From positions 13,998,001-14,062,000 of the forward strand of contig CAMQGK010000144.1 of assembly GCA_947000775.1 (NCBI GenBank): 64,000 nt of DNA, in the 5' to 3' direction. The notes beneath the pieces were generated by a model that ran no database searches, had not been told where the DNA came from, and saw nothing but the letters and a program-made list of their open reading frames with translations. Position 1 is the stretch's first letter. Each line of letters starts with the position of its first letter. The translations under genes and the position numbers were made by a program. The DNA is from Pterois miles. Lineage: Eukaryota; Chordata; Actinopteri; Perciformes; Scorpaenidae. Below, one piece after another: positions 1 to 62,431 of this stretch.

Positions 1-1071
1 AAATGAAAGCCTTTTGTCCGTGTGCCGTTGTCTCTGCCTCTCCATTTTCACTCACACTTAACTGACTAATAACTGATAATTAAATAATTATTATATTATA
101 TTATATATTTCTGGAATATATTTCATGAATGTCTCTCCTCAGTTCATGTCATATAATTGCAAGTGATTTGAGGCCGGGAATGACCGTTATGAAACATTAC
201 TTTTCTTATGTCTAAGTCATTTTTCACTGTATTTAGGGGCATTTTCGTGTTACAGCTCCTAAGTTATATTTTTTCGTCAGAGGACTGAAAGGATGCCATG
301 ATGGATCTTAAACTTTATATATAATTTATTTAGAAGAAGAAGAAGAAGATAGTCCTTTATTAGTCCCACGAGGGGAAATTCAATTTTTTCACTCTGTTGT
401 CAACTTATACACGGTACATGCAGACCTGAAATATAATAATTTTTATGTCTGAGTGCAGTTTTCTCAGTTATTAATAGTTGTTCAGGCCCAGGGGCAGCAA
501 AATGCGTCACGGTGATCCCTACTCCATGCTTCACTTTAAGGATGATGTTATGGTAGGCTATTAGTTTCTTTTTTCTTTATTAAGTGTTGAGTGTTTTTTG
601 ATCAAGTTTTCACAGTAACATAATAAAACGTTCAGGTTGCCCACTTGATAAGTACGATATCATCAGTTTATTTACAGGGAGAATCATGCTTTCCCCATGG
701 TACCTACCCCTCCATGTCACCCTGTATCTTCCTTATTGCTGAGACATGAATCACCTCAGTGACTCTAACACATTTATACAGGTCTTTAACTGTAGCCTGA
801 GGGTTCTCGTCCACCTATTTAAATCTTAATGTGCTGTCTTGCTTCTTCTGGAGTACTCTGAAAGCACATCAGACCACTTTTTATGGCTGAATTGTGCATA
901 AATGTAGGTAATTCCAAAGCCTTCACTTTCTTGGTAATGTATATGGGACATAAACAAGATCAGTTCTGATTTTCGAATGTGAGTTTTGTCAGCGCTGATC
1001 GAAATGTTGACAAGGATCGATTGTTTTTTTGTTTTTTTTTGAAACACTGCTGTGTTGTTCTCTGTTTCTAG
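1..1071. other. Intronic sequence upstream of the first visible LRR exon
   Basis: I see no further LRR exon here. It contains a fragment of a SINE/LINE-type 3' tail at about 331-437 and AT-rich sequence. It is presumably an intron of the LRR gene whose earlier exons lie outside the window. Confidence 0.5.
331..437 (-). mobile_element. 3' tail fragment of a tRNA-headed SINE (or its partner LINE)
   Basis: A (GAA)n tract followed by TCCTTTATTAGTCCCACGAG and about 60 further bases. The same sequence occurs, also reversed, at the 3' end of the complete SINE at 22912-23237, and in forward orientation at 53623-53693. Only the tail is present, with no tRNA-like head, so this is a 5'-truncated copy. 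Confidence 0.7.
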
Positions 1072-1155
1072 TCTGGGATGGAACAATTGTGGTGATAAAG
1101 TGGCAGTGGAGCTGGCCAGAGTTATGCCTCTCTGTCAGAAGATGACCAGAATAGA
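1072..1155 (+). CDS. nlrc5: LRR exon of an nlrc5-like gene (third from last)
   Basis: An 84-bp exon between a TCTAG acceptor and a GTGAGT donor. It enters with one base completing a codon and leaves with two, so it encodes exactly one 28-residue leucine-rich repeat of ribonuclease-inhibitor type, starting LGWNNCGDKVAVELARV. Exons of 84 bp with this phase are the known architecture of NLR LRR regions. The identification as nlrc5 rests on repeat type plus the adjoining copine-2 gene, because NLRC5 lies immediately upstream of CPNE2 in the same orientation in mammals. The NACHT domain and all earlier LRRs would lie left of the window. Another LRR-rich NLR is the main alternative. Confidence 0.75.
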
Positions 1156-1165
1156 GTGAGTTTGT

Positions 1166-1166
<1 letters not shown>

Positions 1167-1198
<32 letters not shown>
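1167..1198. repeat. (AC)n microsatellite
   Basis: About 16 uninterrupted AC units beginning 11 bp after the splice donor of the first visible LRR exon. Confidence 0.95.
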
Positions 1199-1199
<1 letters not shown>

Positions 1200-1410
1200 A
1201 TTTATACTCTATATACCATTTCTTTATTCATTTTGGTTAGTTTAATTTTTTTTTTTTTATAACTTTCTGCAATCAATAAAATTTGCTCCTGTGGGTTGAG
1301 ATGTAGTTTAGATTTAGTTCCTCCTTTAATTGACTTGCTTGCCTTTCACACACGCACACTTGAAGAGCATAAAACAATGTGTATGTTGAGTATGTTTTTA
1401 TTTCTCCCAG

Positions 1411-1494
1411 TCTGGAGTCAAACACTGTGAGTGTTTCTGGAGCGGAGGCCTTGGTTAGAGCCCTGCAGTTGTGTCCTGCTCTGCAGCTCATCAG
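1411..1494 (+). CDS. nlrc5: LRR exon of an nlrc5-like gene (penultimate)
   Basis: A second 84-bp exon with the same phase, between CTCCCAG and GGTAAAC. It reads LESNTVSVSGAEALVRAL and continues to a leucine-rich end, again one 28-residue LRR. The GA left over from the previous exon plus the leading T make an Asp codon, so the two repeats join in frame. The intron between them is 255 bp and carries a (CA)n tract. Confidence 0.75.
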
Positions 1495-1674
1495 GTAAAC
1501 TTGCTGTCATGGCAGTGTTTGGCTCATCTGTAGATTTTGTTAATCACTTTCACTATCTGCTAATAGCACATTGAATACTTCTGTTTTTTTTCCCACTGCA
1601 ATTTGTCTTGTTAATGCCTGTTGTATGTTTCAGATCAGCTACTGTATATTTGTTTTACATAAAAGCTCATGCTT

Positions 1675-1975
1675 CTGATTATCATAAAGTGGACATGTCT
1701 GTAAAGGGGAGACTCATGGGTACCCAGAGAACCCATTTACATTCACATATCTTGAGGTCAGAGGTCAAGGGACCCCTTTTATCCTTGATAAAATTTCGCG
1801 TTATTTTGGAGTGTTATTTAGCCTCCTTCTTGACAAGCTAGTATGACATGGTTAATACCAATGGATTCCTTGTTTTTTTTTTTTTTTGTTTCATAGCCCA
1901 CTACAACCTAAAAACTGTGAGATTGCGTTAATACTTAGTGGTGTTAAAACAGATTTAATGTGTTATCGCATCATC
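1675..1975 (+). repeat. R1 dispersed repeat, core module copy
   Basis: Contains the R1 signature GATTATCATAAAGTGGACAT, then a long block shared with copies at 12.5, 28.2, 42.3, 45.9, 49.7 and 61.7 kb (GTACCCAGAGAACCCATTTA, GAGGTCAGAGGTCAAGGGAC). It continues to the GTTAAAAC-type end region. The AT-rich left part seen in full R1 copies is missing. Lies in the last intron of the nlrc5-like gene. Confidence 0.85.
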
Positions 1976-2122
1976 GTCAGCGTGTCTGCCAAGAACTTGG
2001 TCTCTACATTTGAAGATCAGGAAGGGGCTCCCCGAGCAAGGGACACCTCATACACACTAATAAGCATATTTATATTTAAATATTAACAATATAAAATGTT
2101 CCACAACCACTGTGCTTTTCAG

Positions 2123-2204
2123 GCTGTGGAAGAACAGCATCTCTTCCAGTGAGGCCCAAAGGCTCAGTCTGAGGGACGGGAGGCTGAATTTTTCATCCAC
2201 CTAA
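2123..2204 (+). CDS. nlrc5: Terminal exon of an nlrc5-like gene, with stop codon
   Basis: After a TTTTCAG acceptor the frame continues as LWKNSISSSEAQRLSLRD, then seven or eight further residues and a TAA at 2202-2204. The first base completes an Arg codon from the previous exon. The LWxNxIS start is a last, incomplete LRR, and the short Arg/Asp-rich tail resembles a C-terminal cap. The preceding 628-bp intron holds an R1 repeat copy. The total C-terminal reach seen here is about 82 residues. Confidence 0.75.
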
Positions 2205-2500
2205 TGTGATCTGCATTGTTGGACGGTGGCAGCGGAGAAGTAACATTATTAATCAGCTGTGTATGGGATGACTGCAGCAGCTGGTGTCTCTAATAGGAAG
2301 GGTTAAAACATTAAGGGTAAAAAAAAAAAAACACAGCTATGGGAGAAAACCTTCATCCCTTTTTGCATTTCCCCAAAATGTCTATAATGTTAAGAGCTTG
2401 GCTAGAGAACGAGGGGCAGTAAACCTTGCAGGAATATTATAGGACTGTTATATATGCCAGAAAATTATAGAAATAAATGAGCTAGTACTCTGGAAATTCA
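2205..2500 (+). other. Probable 3'UTR of the nlrc5-like gene
   Basis: Non-coding sequence directly after the stop codon. The first canonical AATAAA in the sense strand is at 2472-2477, about 270 bp downstream, so a short 3'UTR is plausible. Later AATAAA hexamers (near 3670 and 3870) could also be used, and the end is not fixed by sequence alone. Confidence 0.4.
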
Positions 2501-2824
2501 CTTTTTTGAAAACTTTAAAGCACTAATTTATGAGACACATTTCTCTATTTTTATGGTGTTGAATTGTGTGTACTAGCTGTAGGTAAATAGGATCTATCTG
2601 GAGACTTAAATCTTAGCAGTGAAGTGAAATTATACAGATATCAAAGTTCTGTAAAACTGCGATGAGGTTCATGATATCTCTGTCTGAGATAGCCGGTGGA
2701 GGGACAACCCACAAAGCTTATTATTTTGGATCTGCCCCGTCTTTTCATTGTCGTTACTGCCGGCTTTGTGCTCACTGTCTCTGGTCTTTCAGCCACCCCA
2801 CGCCGCCATGAACCAAGACGTCAT

Positions 2825-3543
2825 GATGTAAAGCACGGGTGTCAAACTCGTTTTAGTTCAGGGACACATACAATCCAGTTTGATGTCCAGTGGGACAGTA
2901 AAACCACTGCATAGTAACCTATAAAAACAAAACTTCCACAAGTCCCCTTCCTTACAAATCCAGCCCAAAATACAAATAGAAGTACATTTAACTGCAAAAT
3001 TGAAATTAATTAGTTATTCGGACTTAAAAAGTCATAAATTCAACTTCTCATAACTTTGTCTTCTTAACTATGTCAAAAAAAATTGGACATTATTTACTTA
3101 AAATCTGGACTTAATTCCCATAAAACATCATAAATGTGACAAAATATTTCAACATCGAGCCTTTAAAAATGAAAATCTTCACTGTTTTCACATTAAATAC
3201 ACATAGCTTTGAGTCATATGTTTTAAGGTTGACTGAAGTGTAAGTCAAAAGTTTAACTTCATTCCCTTAATTATGACTTTCTATGATCTCTAATAATAAA
3301 TTCGACTGAATATCTCATCATTTTGGCTTTCGATGTCAAAATTCTGACTCATTTTAACATAAATTTAGACATAATTCCCGTAGAAAGTCAGAAATGTGAC
3401 AACGCATTTCAGAATTGAGCCTTGAAAAATGAAAATCTCTCAATTTTCTGCAATTTTTACACTTTGCCAAGTCATCCGGTGGGTCGGATTGGTCCCTTTG
3501 GCAGGCTGGTTCTGGACGTATATTTGACACCCTCGATGTAAAG
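2825..3543. mobile_element. Non-autonomous hAT-like DNA transposon with perfect target-site duplication
   Basis: The element starts near 2834 with CACGGGTGTCAAACT and ends near 3534 with TTTGACACCCTC, giving imperfect terminal inverted repeats around GGGTGTCAAA. The flanks GATGTAAAG at 2825-2833 and 3535-3543 are identical, an 8-9 bp target-site duplication as hAT elements make. There is no transposase coding. An internal stretch is duplicated in tandem: 3110-3185 and 3365-3440 share TTCCC, TCAnAAATGTGACAA and AAAATGAAAATCT blocks. Confidence 0.85.
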
Positions 3544-4500
3544 GCTTCCTCAGTTTCCTGTATGTTTCATTTGAGAATGTAATTTTTATGTGTACGCAGA
3601 CTCTGATACACAGAGTGACTTTGCACCGTAAAGTATTTACAATAATTAGAGACCACATTAGTGAAAACACAATAAATCATAAACTCACAGTAAAGGAAGA
3701 GCTGAAAGGGAGGATCCCCTCTCTGTTATCTGCTCTTATGGTCATTTTAGGTTGTGGTCTCTATCCAATCTGCGTATTTATTTCTGCTGTTATGGAAAGT
3801 TATTTAATTAGATGTAATTTAAACAGTTCCAGTTTTTTTTTATATAAGTGATGGTAATAATCAAATTGCTCAATAAATGTGAAACACCACACTGTGAGGA
3901 TGACAGATTGCATTCTCACGACTGTTGTTGGTGACTATTATTGTCTGACGATTATCTCTTGTTTATTGCTGATAATGTATTATGATGCTCTTGTTATGAG
4001 ACAAATGCACTTTTTTCCTTTCCCATTCCTGTTTGCACTGTTGTCTAGCTTTTCCAGTTCATTCAGTGCTGTTATGACTTCCACAAGGACACTGGTTTTT
4101 AATTAGCACTGACCAAAACGTGCTGTTACTGTAGCTCATCTGTTAAAGTTGTTTTTGCTTTTTAAGGTTTGTGATCAGATTGACAAATTGCCTCTATCCT
4201 TGACATTTATTTATTCTGTCTTGCACTGAGATGGCACTTTAGATTAAAAAGAGACCGCTTTGAGTGTTCTTTCTTAACTTGCCAGTAAACTTGGTTTTTA
4301 TACTTTTTTTCTGTTATCTTAAAGACGATGCGTTAACATAACACACGCACAACAGTTTCCAAATACACTCATCATCATGTCTACATAGTTAAGAGTTGAT
4401 GATTAAAACTGAAGTAGACAACAATGTTTTGGCATCATTGGGGAACATTTCCATTATAACCATGTTGTGATTCAAGTGATCTGAGAGAAAACTAGACTTC
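3544..4500. other. Intergenic sequence, no gene seen
   Basis: AT-rich sequence with no exon-like open frame, no RNA gene and no repeat that I can match elsewhere in the window. Confidence 0.5.
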
Positions 4501-4770
4501 TGCACCTCCTCATGGCTCTGTTTTCAGGCTTTAAAAAAATCTTGCCTGTGATGGGAATCTTTTGACCAATCCCTGGTCATTTTAGAGAGAGAGCGATCTT
4601 ATTGGCTGTTTTCCGGTCATGTGAGCGGTGCTCAGAATCCCCTCAAGAGATCTCAACATGGCTGCTGGCTCAAAAACTTTCTCATTTTACAGCTGAACAG
4701 TAACTACAAGATGTTTCTGAAAGCGTTTGAGGTGAGAAACAGTCATTACAGTAACAGAATATAAATATAT
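4500..4770. repeat. Probable dispersed repeat fragment
   Basis: GC-richer block with CATGGCTGCTGGCTC, TTTCTCATTTTACAGCTGAA and AAGATGTTTCTGAAAG. I recall this as a moderately common fish interspersed sequence, but no second copy in this window supports it. Confidence 0.3.
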
Positions 4771-5239
4771 ATAAAAATATAAAAAAAACTTTTTTAAAAT
4801 CACATTTGCTCCAACCTCGCTTACTCCAGCTTTAATTTCTATATTTTCCCTTTTGTCCTACACCTTGTACAAAGTGTGTTTATAACCCACTCATTTAATT
4901 CTTGCTGATGCCAACAAGAATAACTGAAATGACATCTGTGTGTGTCATTGAGAAAATTTGGCCAGACGCCATCACTGGACTCCTGTTCATTTATATTTAT
5001 CTGGCGCTCCCTTGTGGTTTCAGACTGGTGGTGCAAATGTGGTGCAGTTTCTACTCCTCTCCTGTGTTAAAGATTCACAGATGCACAAGAACAAGACACC
5101 CAGAGTAATCCTTATGTTTCACAACTGAATCACAGGCTCTATTAATGCTGTTGTCCTCAAAATTGCCTTTAGACAAGAGTTCATTAACACTGTACACATG
5201 TTTTCCTTATGTCCATGTGAATAATCTGTGTGTAACATG

Positions 5240-5637
5240 CAGTGGTGGAATGTAACTAAGTACATCTACTCTAGTACTGTTCAATTTTAGAACAGAGGGA
5301 AATATTGTGCCTTTTATTCCATTACATTTTTATTTGACAGCTATAGTTGCTAGTTACTTTTAGGTCAAGATTTTACATACAAAATATGTTATCAATTTAT
5401 AATTAATTTTTTAAAAAGCAAAGCAATGGATAAAACTACCTGACTGTAGGCTAAATTAAGTAGCTTCATCTCCACCAGCATCAAACATGAACAGTAATCC
5501 ATCAGTAATAATAACGTAATATGTCATAATATAGCCTAACACTAAGAGGCACCATTCTACTGAATAATGAGTATTTGCATTTGTTTATGTACAATTTGAT
5601 GTTAATACTAAATATATTAATACTTTTTCCATCACTG
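5240..5637. mobile_element. Short inverted-repeat (hAT-like) element
   Basis: Starts CAGTGGTGGAATGTAACTAA and ends TTTTTCCATCACTG, so the 11-12 bp ends are inverted repeats. Flanks GTAACATG and GTAAAATA match at six of eight positions, compatible with an old 8-bp duplication. The inner right part (5475-5615) is duplicated in direct orientation at 6102-6240. There is no coding capacity. Confidence 0.7.
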
Positions 5638-5646
5638 GTAAAATAT

Positions 5647-6094
5647 GGAGGACGGAACCTCCATGACGCCCCATTTATTTGCATAATGAAGCAGAAATGC
5701 ATAAAGGAATGTATAACAAAAATAATACAGATATAAATATGCAGGGATTTTTTTTGTGTAAATTGATAATGGATAAATAAAGAAATAAACACATTCAAAT
5801 AGATATAAAATAAAGAAGAAATAAATGCAAAAATAAATAGCTAATAAATGCAATACATAAATGCAAAATAGATATATTTAAAATGTAATTATAATACATA
5901 AATAAAAGGGAAAATCATACTGAATTATAAATAAATTAGGAATATTATACAAAAATAAATAAAGAAACAAATTGAAACTGAAAACATATATGCATGTCAC
6001 ATTTTTATCGATTAATTAATTGCTGCATTTATTTTTATATCATTTTGCTACATTTTCATTCATTTATTTGGGATTTTGGCAGGTTCGGTCCTCC
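5647..6094. mobile_element. M2 MITE, copy 1
   Basis: Terminal inverted repeats GGAGGACGGAACCT at the left and AGGTTCGGTCCTCC at the right. The interior is dominated by AAATAAAT-type sequence. A second copy with near-identical termini is at 24880-25744. It sits between two direct copies of the flanking 140-bp segment. Confidence 0.75.
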
Positions 6095-6101
6095 GTACAC
6101 C

Positions 6102-6260
6102 AGCTCCAGCATCAAACATAAACAGCAATCCATCGGTAATAACAATCTAGTACATAGAAATATAACACTAAGAGGTGCCATTCTGCTGCATAATGACTAT
6201 TTACATTTGTTTGTGTACAATGTAATGGTAATATTATTTTTTACATAAGTAAAATATCTT
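6102..6260. repeat. Partial second copy of the 5240-5637 element
   Basis: CAGCATCAAACATAAACAGC, CTAAGAGGTGCCATTCTGCT and CATTTGTTTGTGTACAAT repeat 5475-5615 in the same order and orientation with scattered substitutions. The left half of the element is absent. Confidence 0.75.
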
Positions 6261-6529
6261 AACACTTCTACTAGTTAACTGTAATGAGTTGAAAAATAAG
6301 GAAAACTCGGGTCGTAATACCCGTATCAACCACTAGAGGGTACCAGGGGAGCGATAGATTTTCTATATTTATTTTGAGTTTGCTAATCATTAAAAAAAAC
6401 ACCAATAGATGCGAACGTTTGTCAGTGCATGCGTATGTGGGCTTCAGGTCTACCGGTGAAACAATAACTACATTTGGATTTGGTTATGCTTTAAATATAT
6501 ATATGTATATATATTAAACATTTGAGACG

Positions 6530-6895
6530 GAAGCGCTTTGCATGTGCTTGACAGCGACGCTTTTATTTTGTAAGGGGAACTCGCGGCGCTTCCGGTCGTG
6601 AGCTAGTCCCGTCAGCTTGACGCAGCTCGGTCCATCAGCGGCTCTGGGCAGAGACAACCGAGTCCAGCTGGCTACGAGGATGATTTACGTTCACACACTG
6701 TTGCGTCTTCCAGGACACTCGGGATAAAAATGGCAGCAGCAACTTCAGTTTTCACTCTTTGGTAGAATTAAAATAATAATAGTAATAATAATTAATAAAA
6801 AAGCTTTGGGTGGTTTTATTTCTCCTCACTGAGCGCAGCAATTAAAGAAACTGTCAACTGAAAAGCGGCGAAGAAGTTGGACGTCATTCACTGAG
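6530..6895 (+). promoter_or_regulatory. cpne2: CpG-rich promoter region of cpne2
   Basis: CpG dinucleotides are frequent between about 6545 and 6700 (TCGCGGCGCTTCCGGTCG, GACGCAGCTCGGTCC) against CpG-poor surroundings. This is the only such block upstream of the cpne2 start codon and it runs into a first exon ending at a good splice donor. The transcription start is not fixed. A CpG-island promoter without a TATA box is the inference. Confidence 0.55.
6590..6895 (+). other. cpne2: cpne2 untranslated first exon (5' end approximate)
   Basis: The sequence ends CACTGAG|GTGAGT, a strong donor at 6896, and the exon with the start codon opens with an acceptor at 11166, so a non-coding first exon spliced over 4,271 bp is needed. 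The left boundary is a guess inside the CpG-rich block. Two short upstream frames are contained: 6680-6727 (15 codons plus stop) and 6730-6765 (11 codons plus stop). Confidence 0.5.
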
Positions 6896-9085
6896 GTGAG
6901 TGGGACACCGGTTTTCATATTTTGCTCCTCTTTCGTATTAATTTGCAGAGATGTAACAGTTAGCTGGTGTTTGCTGTTGGAGCGGCTGCGTAGACGCGCC
7001 AAAATGTGCAGTCAGTGCTGGTTAGAGAGGTTAAATACGGAGGAGGGATGTCACATTTTACCGAGCACCTTAGAAACATACAGAGCTTGTGTATGTTTGA
7101 AGGAGACGGTTGCAGCTTTACTGTTTTTATCCATTTTATGTCCAATTTAAATGGACAAATCCCTAAATGATTACTGTTTACAGTCTGCACTTCATCTCTA
7201 TTGGCCACTTTGGACCAATATGGCAGACAGGACATGTAATTAGACTTAATGACTGTGTGCAGAGCTCACTCTGCTATTTCCACGCTGCTTCGCTCCTCAG
7301 CCGGTCCCACTTCTCTTGTAGAAAGGTGACTCAGGTGTGGGTGTGAAGTGTGACTGGGTGTCAACGTCTTCAGCAGCAGGGTCAGTACAACCAGGGACCT
7401 GAACCAGGCTGCCAGGTTTGTGTTTCATCCTACTAATATAGTCCATGCATACCATGCTGCTCCACTCCAAGGTGCAAATGGTCCTTGTAATGACACGTTA
7501 AAAGGGAGGTGATGTTGTCTTAACAGTTCAAGCAGAGCTGGTTCAGCAGATTATGGCATCAGCAGCTTTTGGATTACCATTGGAAGGCATTAAATTTATG
7601 TTTCCCCCCTAACTGCAGCCTTGAAAGTCAGTATTTCTAGCTGAACTAAAACATAATGGACAAAAAAAAATACTTTAATACAGAACAAAATATAACAGCT
7701 CCTGATGACAGCTCCAATAATCACCCTTGACAATTATAGGCAGGATGTCCTGCTGCCCTCATGCACTGTAGCATCATAATCAGTGTCTGTTAACGGTAGG
7801 TGCAAACACACATTTTGCGTGATTAATTTTTACGAGCTCATCTTGGGAGGAAAAAAAAGGGCAGTGTAATGTTGAATTATTTCATCCTTTCATCACCCAT
7901 GACTGAATGAATGAGAAGTGTTCGAGCCAGTCAAAGTGAGCTTTTCACCACCTGTGAATGGCTGAGTAAATGAATGAAAACATTACACTGGTATTTTCAG
8001 TCCATCACCACTAGCAGTGTGACATCACAGGAGCAGACCGGGAGGAGCACGCTGGTTATGACACATTAGTATCTTAGCAACAGACAGCATCCTTTTTAGC
8101 TTGCCGCTCCGAGAACAAAAACACCTTTATGGACTCAAGGTGCCTCGCGGTTTATCTGTCCTTAAAGCGTCTTGGAAATTATCTCAAATACGACACAAGT
8201 TACTGAGAAAAACATGGTCTGACGCGTAGTTTTTATTAAACTCAAGAAGTGTTTGAAGGCATACATGTGTCTTTCTCTCTCGTGCCTTGTTTTTCTTGCC
8301 CGAGGCTTCTCCATTTTGGAGGTTCTGCTGTGACTTTGATATGTGTGTGTGGTTGTAATGTTTAGTACCAAATGTCGTCGGGGTTTCCAGAAGGCATTCG
8401 TGACCTGCAGCAGGGTCAACCTGCACAGCCTCACATTCTGCATGTGTGTGCACAGCTCTGTTTGAATCTTCCTCAGTGGGTATTTCTAGTACCATTAGTC
8501 TAATTAAACTGAAGTCTTCAGGGCTGTAAAACCACAGGAGTGAAGAACCTACTTGTGTGCTTTCCCCCTTCTTTTCGTGTTATCTTTCTAAAAGAAATAG
8601 ATAACGAAACGTTACCTAATTTCAACAAATATCAAACACTTTTCCAGCATTATTTTGTGATAATACGGACACCCGGTGTGTTGCTACTGTGCAGTGGTGT
8701 TTCCAGTAATTTATGATTTTGTCGGCTGTCGATATAAGACCCACATAACACACACTTGCTCCTGTAAAGTGTTACGTAAGACCCCTTATCATGGACACCG
8801 GCCATCACTGTGTATGTAAATAACAACCTATGGTACAGTTCACTTCCCACAGGTTGTGCTACAATCGTTTAAATTACATTGTAGAAATTTATCTGTTTAT
8901 TCATTGTTCATTATGTCAGGAGAGATCTTTCCCTGACCAAAGGTATCCAAAGTTTTTGTGATATTTTTATGTTTATTAGGGAAAGTTTTTTTTTTTTTTT
9001 TAATTTTTATGACAGTTTAAGTATCAACCGAGAACGCATCTACACAAACAAATTGGTACTTTTTTTAAACTAAAATTTTCAGAGC
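6896..9085 (+). other. cpne2: cpne2 5'UTR intron, left part
   Basis: Nothing gene-like is seen. CpG content falls off after about 7000. No repeat in this part is matched elsewhere in the window. Confidence 0.5.
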
Positions 9086-9089
9086 AAAT

Positions 9090-9200
9090 GAAGCTTAGAC
9101 AGTACAGAGATAACAGGAAATGAGGGGGAGAGAGATGCCTGGGCTGGATTCGAACCGAGGACATGTATGTTCTTGGCTCACCGCGAGGCAGGGCGTAGAG
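9090..9200 (-). mobile_element. tRNA-derived SINE fragment, reversed
   Basis: On the minus strand GGTTCGAATCC (9146-9156) is a polymerase III B-box, followed by the CTCTCTCCCCCTCATTTCCT-type region seen after the head in some fish SINEs. The left half of the head with the A-box is not clear. It is not a tRNA gene, because no cloverleaf can be drawn. Confidence 0.55.
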
Positions 9201-9534
9201 ACTTGCAGAGGCAGCAGGTAAAATATCTCCAGGAACGCCAGTCACTGTTTCTAGGCAACAGCAACAGTTGCAGCTGTGTTCCTTGGTTGCGCTTCGAAAG
9301 GTCAGTGCCGGCAATAAGGTCAAAGTTGAAATAATTTGGACTTGGAACGCAGTGCTCGGTGAAGATTTTGAGTAGCTCTCCCCGTAGGCGAACAATGGCA
9401 CAGCCAGCGCAGAGCGATTTTACCACTGATTATGTGTAGATGGCTTTACCAGCCTTTTAAAAGTCTAAATTAGTTGAACATTAGTAAACAAATCCACTCC
9501 TGTATGTTGATGATAAACTGCTTTTAATTTTTGA

Positions 9535-9860
9535 GTTCACTAGGCGGCCACTTTTATCCAGACTGTAATATCTCAACAGCCACATGATGGTTTGACATGG
9601 CATTTGGTACAGATATTCATGGTCCCCAGAGGACGAAGCATACAGAGTTTGGAGTATCCATTACTTTTCATTTAGTGCCACCAGCAGGTCAAAGTTTTCA
9701 GTTATACAGTGACAAATTTCAGCATCTACTAGATGGGAGTGGAACTCCAATCTGTTCAGACATTCGTGGTCTGCAGAAAATGAACCGACTTTGGGGATCC
9801 CCCAATTTTTCCTCAAGTATTATCAGCCTGATATCTTGAGTGAAATGTCTTGACAAGTTT
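9535..9860 (+). repeat. R3 dispersed repeat fragment
   Basis: TTTGGTACAGATATTCATGG, CCCCAGAGGACGAA and a GTGCCACCAGCAGGTCAAAG segment. Related pieces occur at 20.1 kb (reversed), 21.7 kb and 51.8 kb. The family has no coding capacity and is old, with many substitutions between pieces. Confidence 0.6.
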
Positions 9861-9939
9861 GGTTTTGGTGCAGATAGTTTTAGACTTTTAGTTTTAACTT
9901 TTACAGCCATTATGAGGCCAAATTTTAACATATCCAATA

Positions 9940-10130
9940 TAGAGCTTCAACAGGTAGTCGTTTAATTGCTTCATTGATCAAAATAAAACTAATTGCTAGC
10001 TATTTTGATAATGGATTAATCTTTTATCAAGCAACAATACAAAATTTGATGGTTCCAGATTCTCAGATGTGAGGATCTGCTGATTTTCTTTAGCCTTTCT
10101 TTACTAAACTGAATATTTTTGGGTTTTGGG
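9940..10130 (+). repeat. Degraded dispersed repeat
   Basis: AGAGCTTCAACAGGTAGTCG, then a TAATTGC...TTTTGATAATGGATTAATC block and a TTTTCTTTAGCC...TTTACTAAACTGAATATTTT block. This resembles a widespread fish element beginning TAGAGCTGCAACGATTAATC. I have only memory of the family, no second copy here. Confidence 0.4.
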
Positions 10131-10307
10131 CTGTTGGTTACACAAAGCTAGCATTTTATGACAACTAGTGCTGTCTAATAATAATAATCTACAGATAAAT
10201 TGATAACGAAAGCTGATAATTTAGCTAATCCAGTGGACACTCCCACCAGCCTCTGCTTTACTTTGTGTTTACTGCTACCAAATATTAGTATGCTGCAGTA
10301 ACGCACC

Positions 10308-11028
10308 ATCGACTGTATATATACTGCAGATGGACAGTGTGTCTCCACTTCCTCCCACTGTACAAAAGTGAAGCCAAAGTATCGTAGATATGGAAGCCGC
10401 CATCTTAAGATTTTGACGTCATTTGGATACAGAATCTGCACAGTAGTGATCGGGGGGCTGTTGCCATGGTATCAAGGTCCCATCTACCTACTCGAGCCAA
10501 TCACAAACCCAGCATGGCCACAGCTTGCTAGCTTGAGCCACCTAGCTGCTACAGTAGCACCATGTAGCTGACTAGGACACAGGTAACCATAATCTCTATA
10601 AATACATTTCTGATCAAACTGACACATGTTCTATTACACTGACTGGTGACAGTTATGGAAAGTTGAAGTTACATCTCCTCTCTCGTACAGTTTCTGAGCC
10701 TCCGGCTGTACGACTACTTCACTCAGAGCAGCTGTCAATCATGACGTCTCACCCCCTTTTAATAGCATCAATAACTAATTAAAACCAAACTTATCAGAAA
10801 AAATGATCACTAGAACATATATCAGTGTGATAAGAACTACCTGAAATGACAGAAACCATCTTTGGGAAAATTATATTTGATGTGTACTATGACTTTTTTA
10901 GTTTGGCCCATGTCCCATCTGCTAACAAGGAGGGGATGGGACTACAGACAGCCCCCAGGGAGCGATCCAGATGTTTTGGCTTCACTTTTGGGGAGCTGTA
11001 ATGTTGCCCATCCTTATATACAGTCTAT
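10308..11028 (+). mobile_element. M1 MITE, copy 1
   Basis: Left end CATCGACTGTATATATAC and right end TATATACAGTCTATG are inverted repeats. Further in, AAAAGTGAAGCCAAAG and TTGGCTTCACTTTTG also mirror each other. The interior matches 22690-23620: CCACCTAGCTGCT, AAACTTATCAGAAAAA, AGAACTACCTGAAATGA, GCAGATGTTTTGGCTTCA. It ends about 140 bp before the acceptor of the exon carrying the start codon. Confidence 0.8.
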
Positions 11029-11166
11029 GTAACACACTAAGTTATTACACATAAGAAAGGTCGCATACGTATGCATGTAACTTAAAGCACCACTGTGCCA
11101 AGAAACAGCCAGTGTGAGCGTGTCTATAACTAAAGTTTACTTATTCCCCTGTTTTCTTTCCTCCAG

Positions 11167-62431
<51,265 letters not shown>

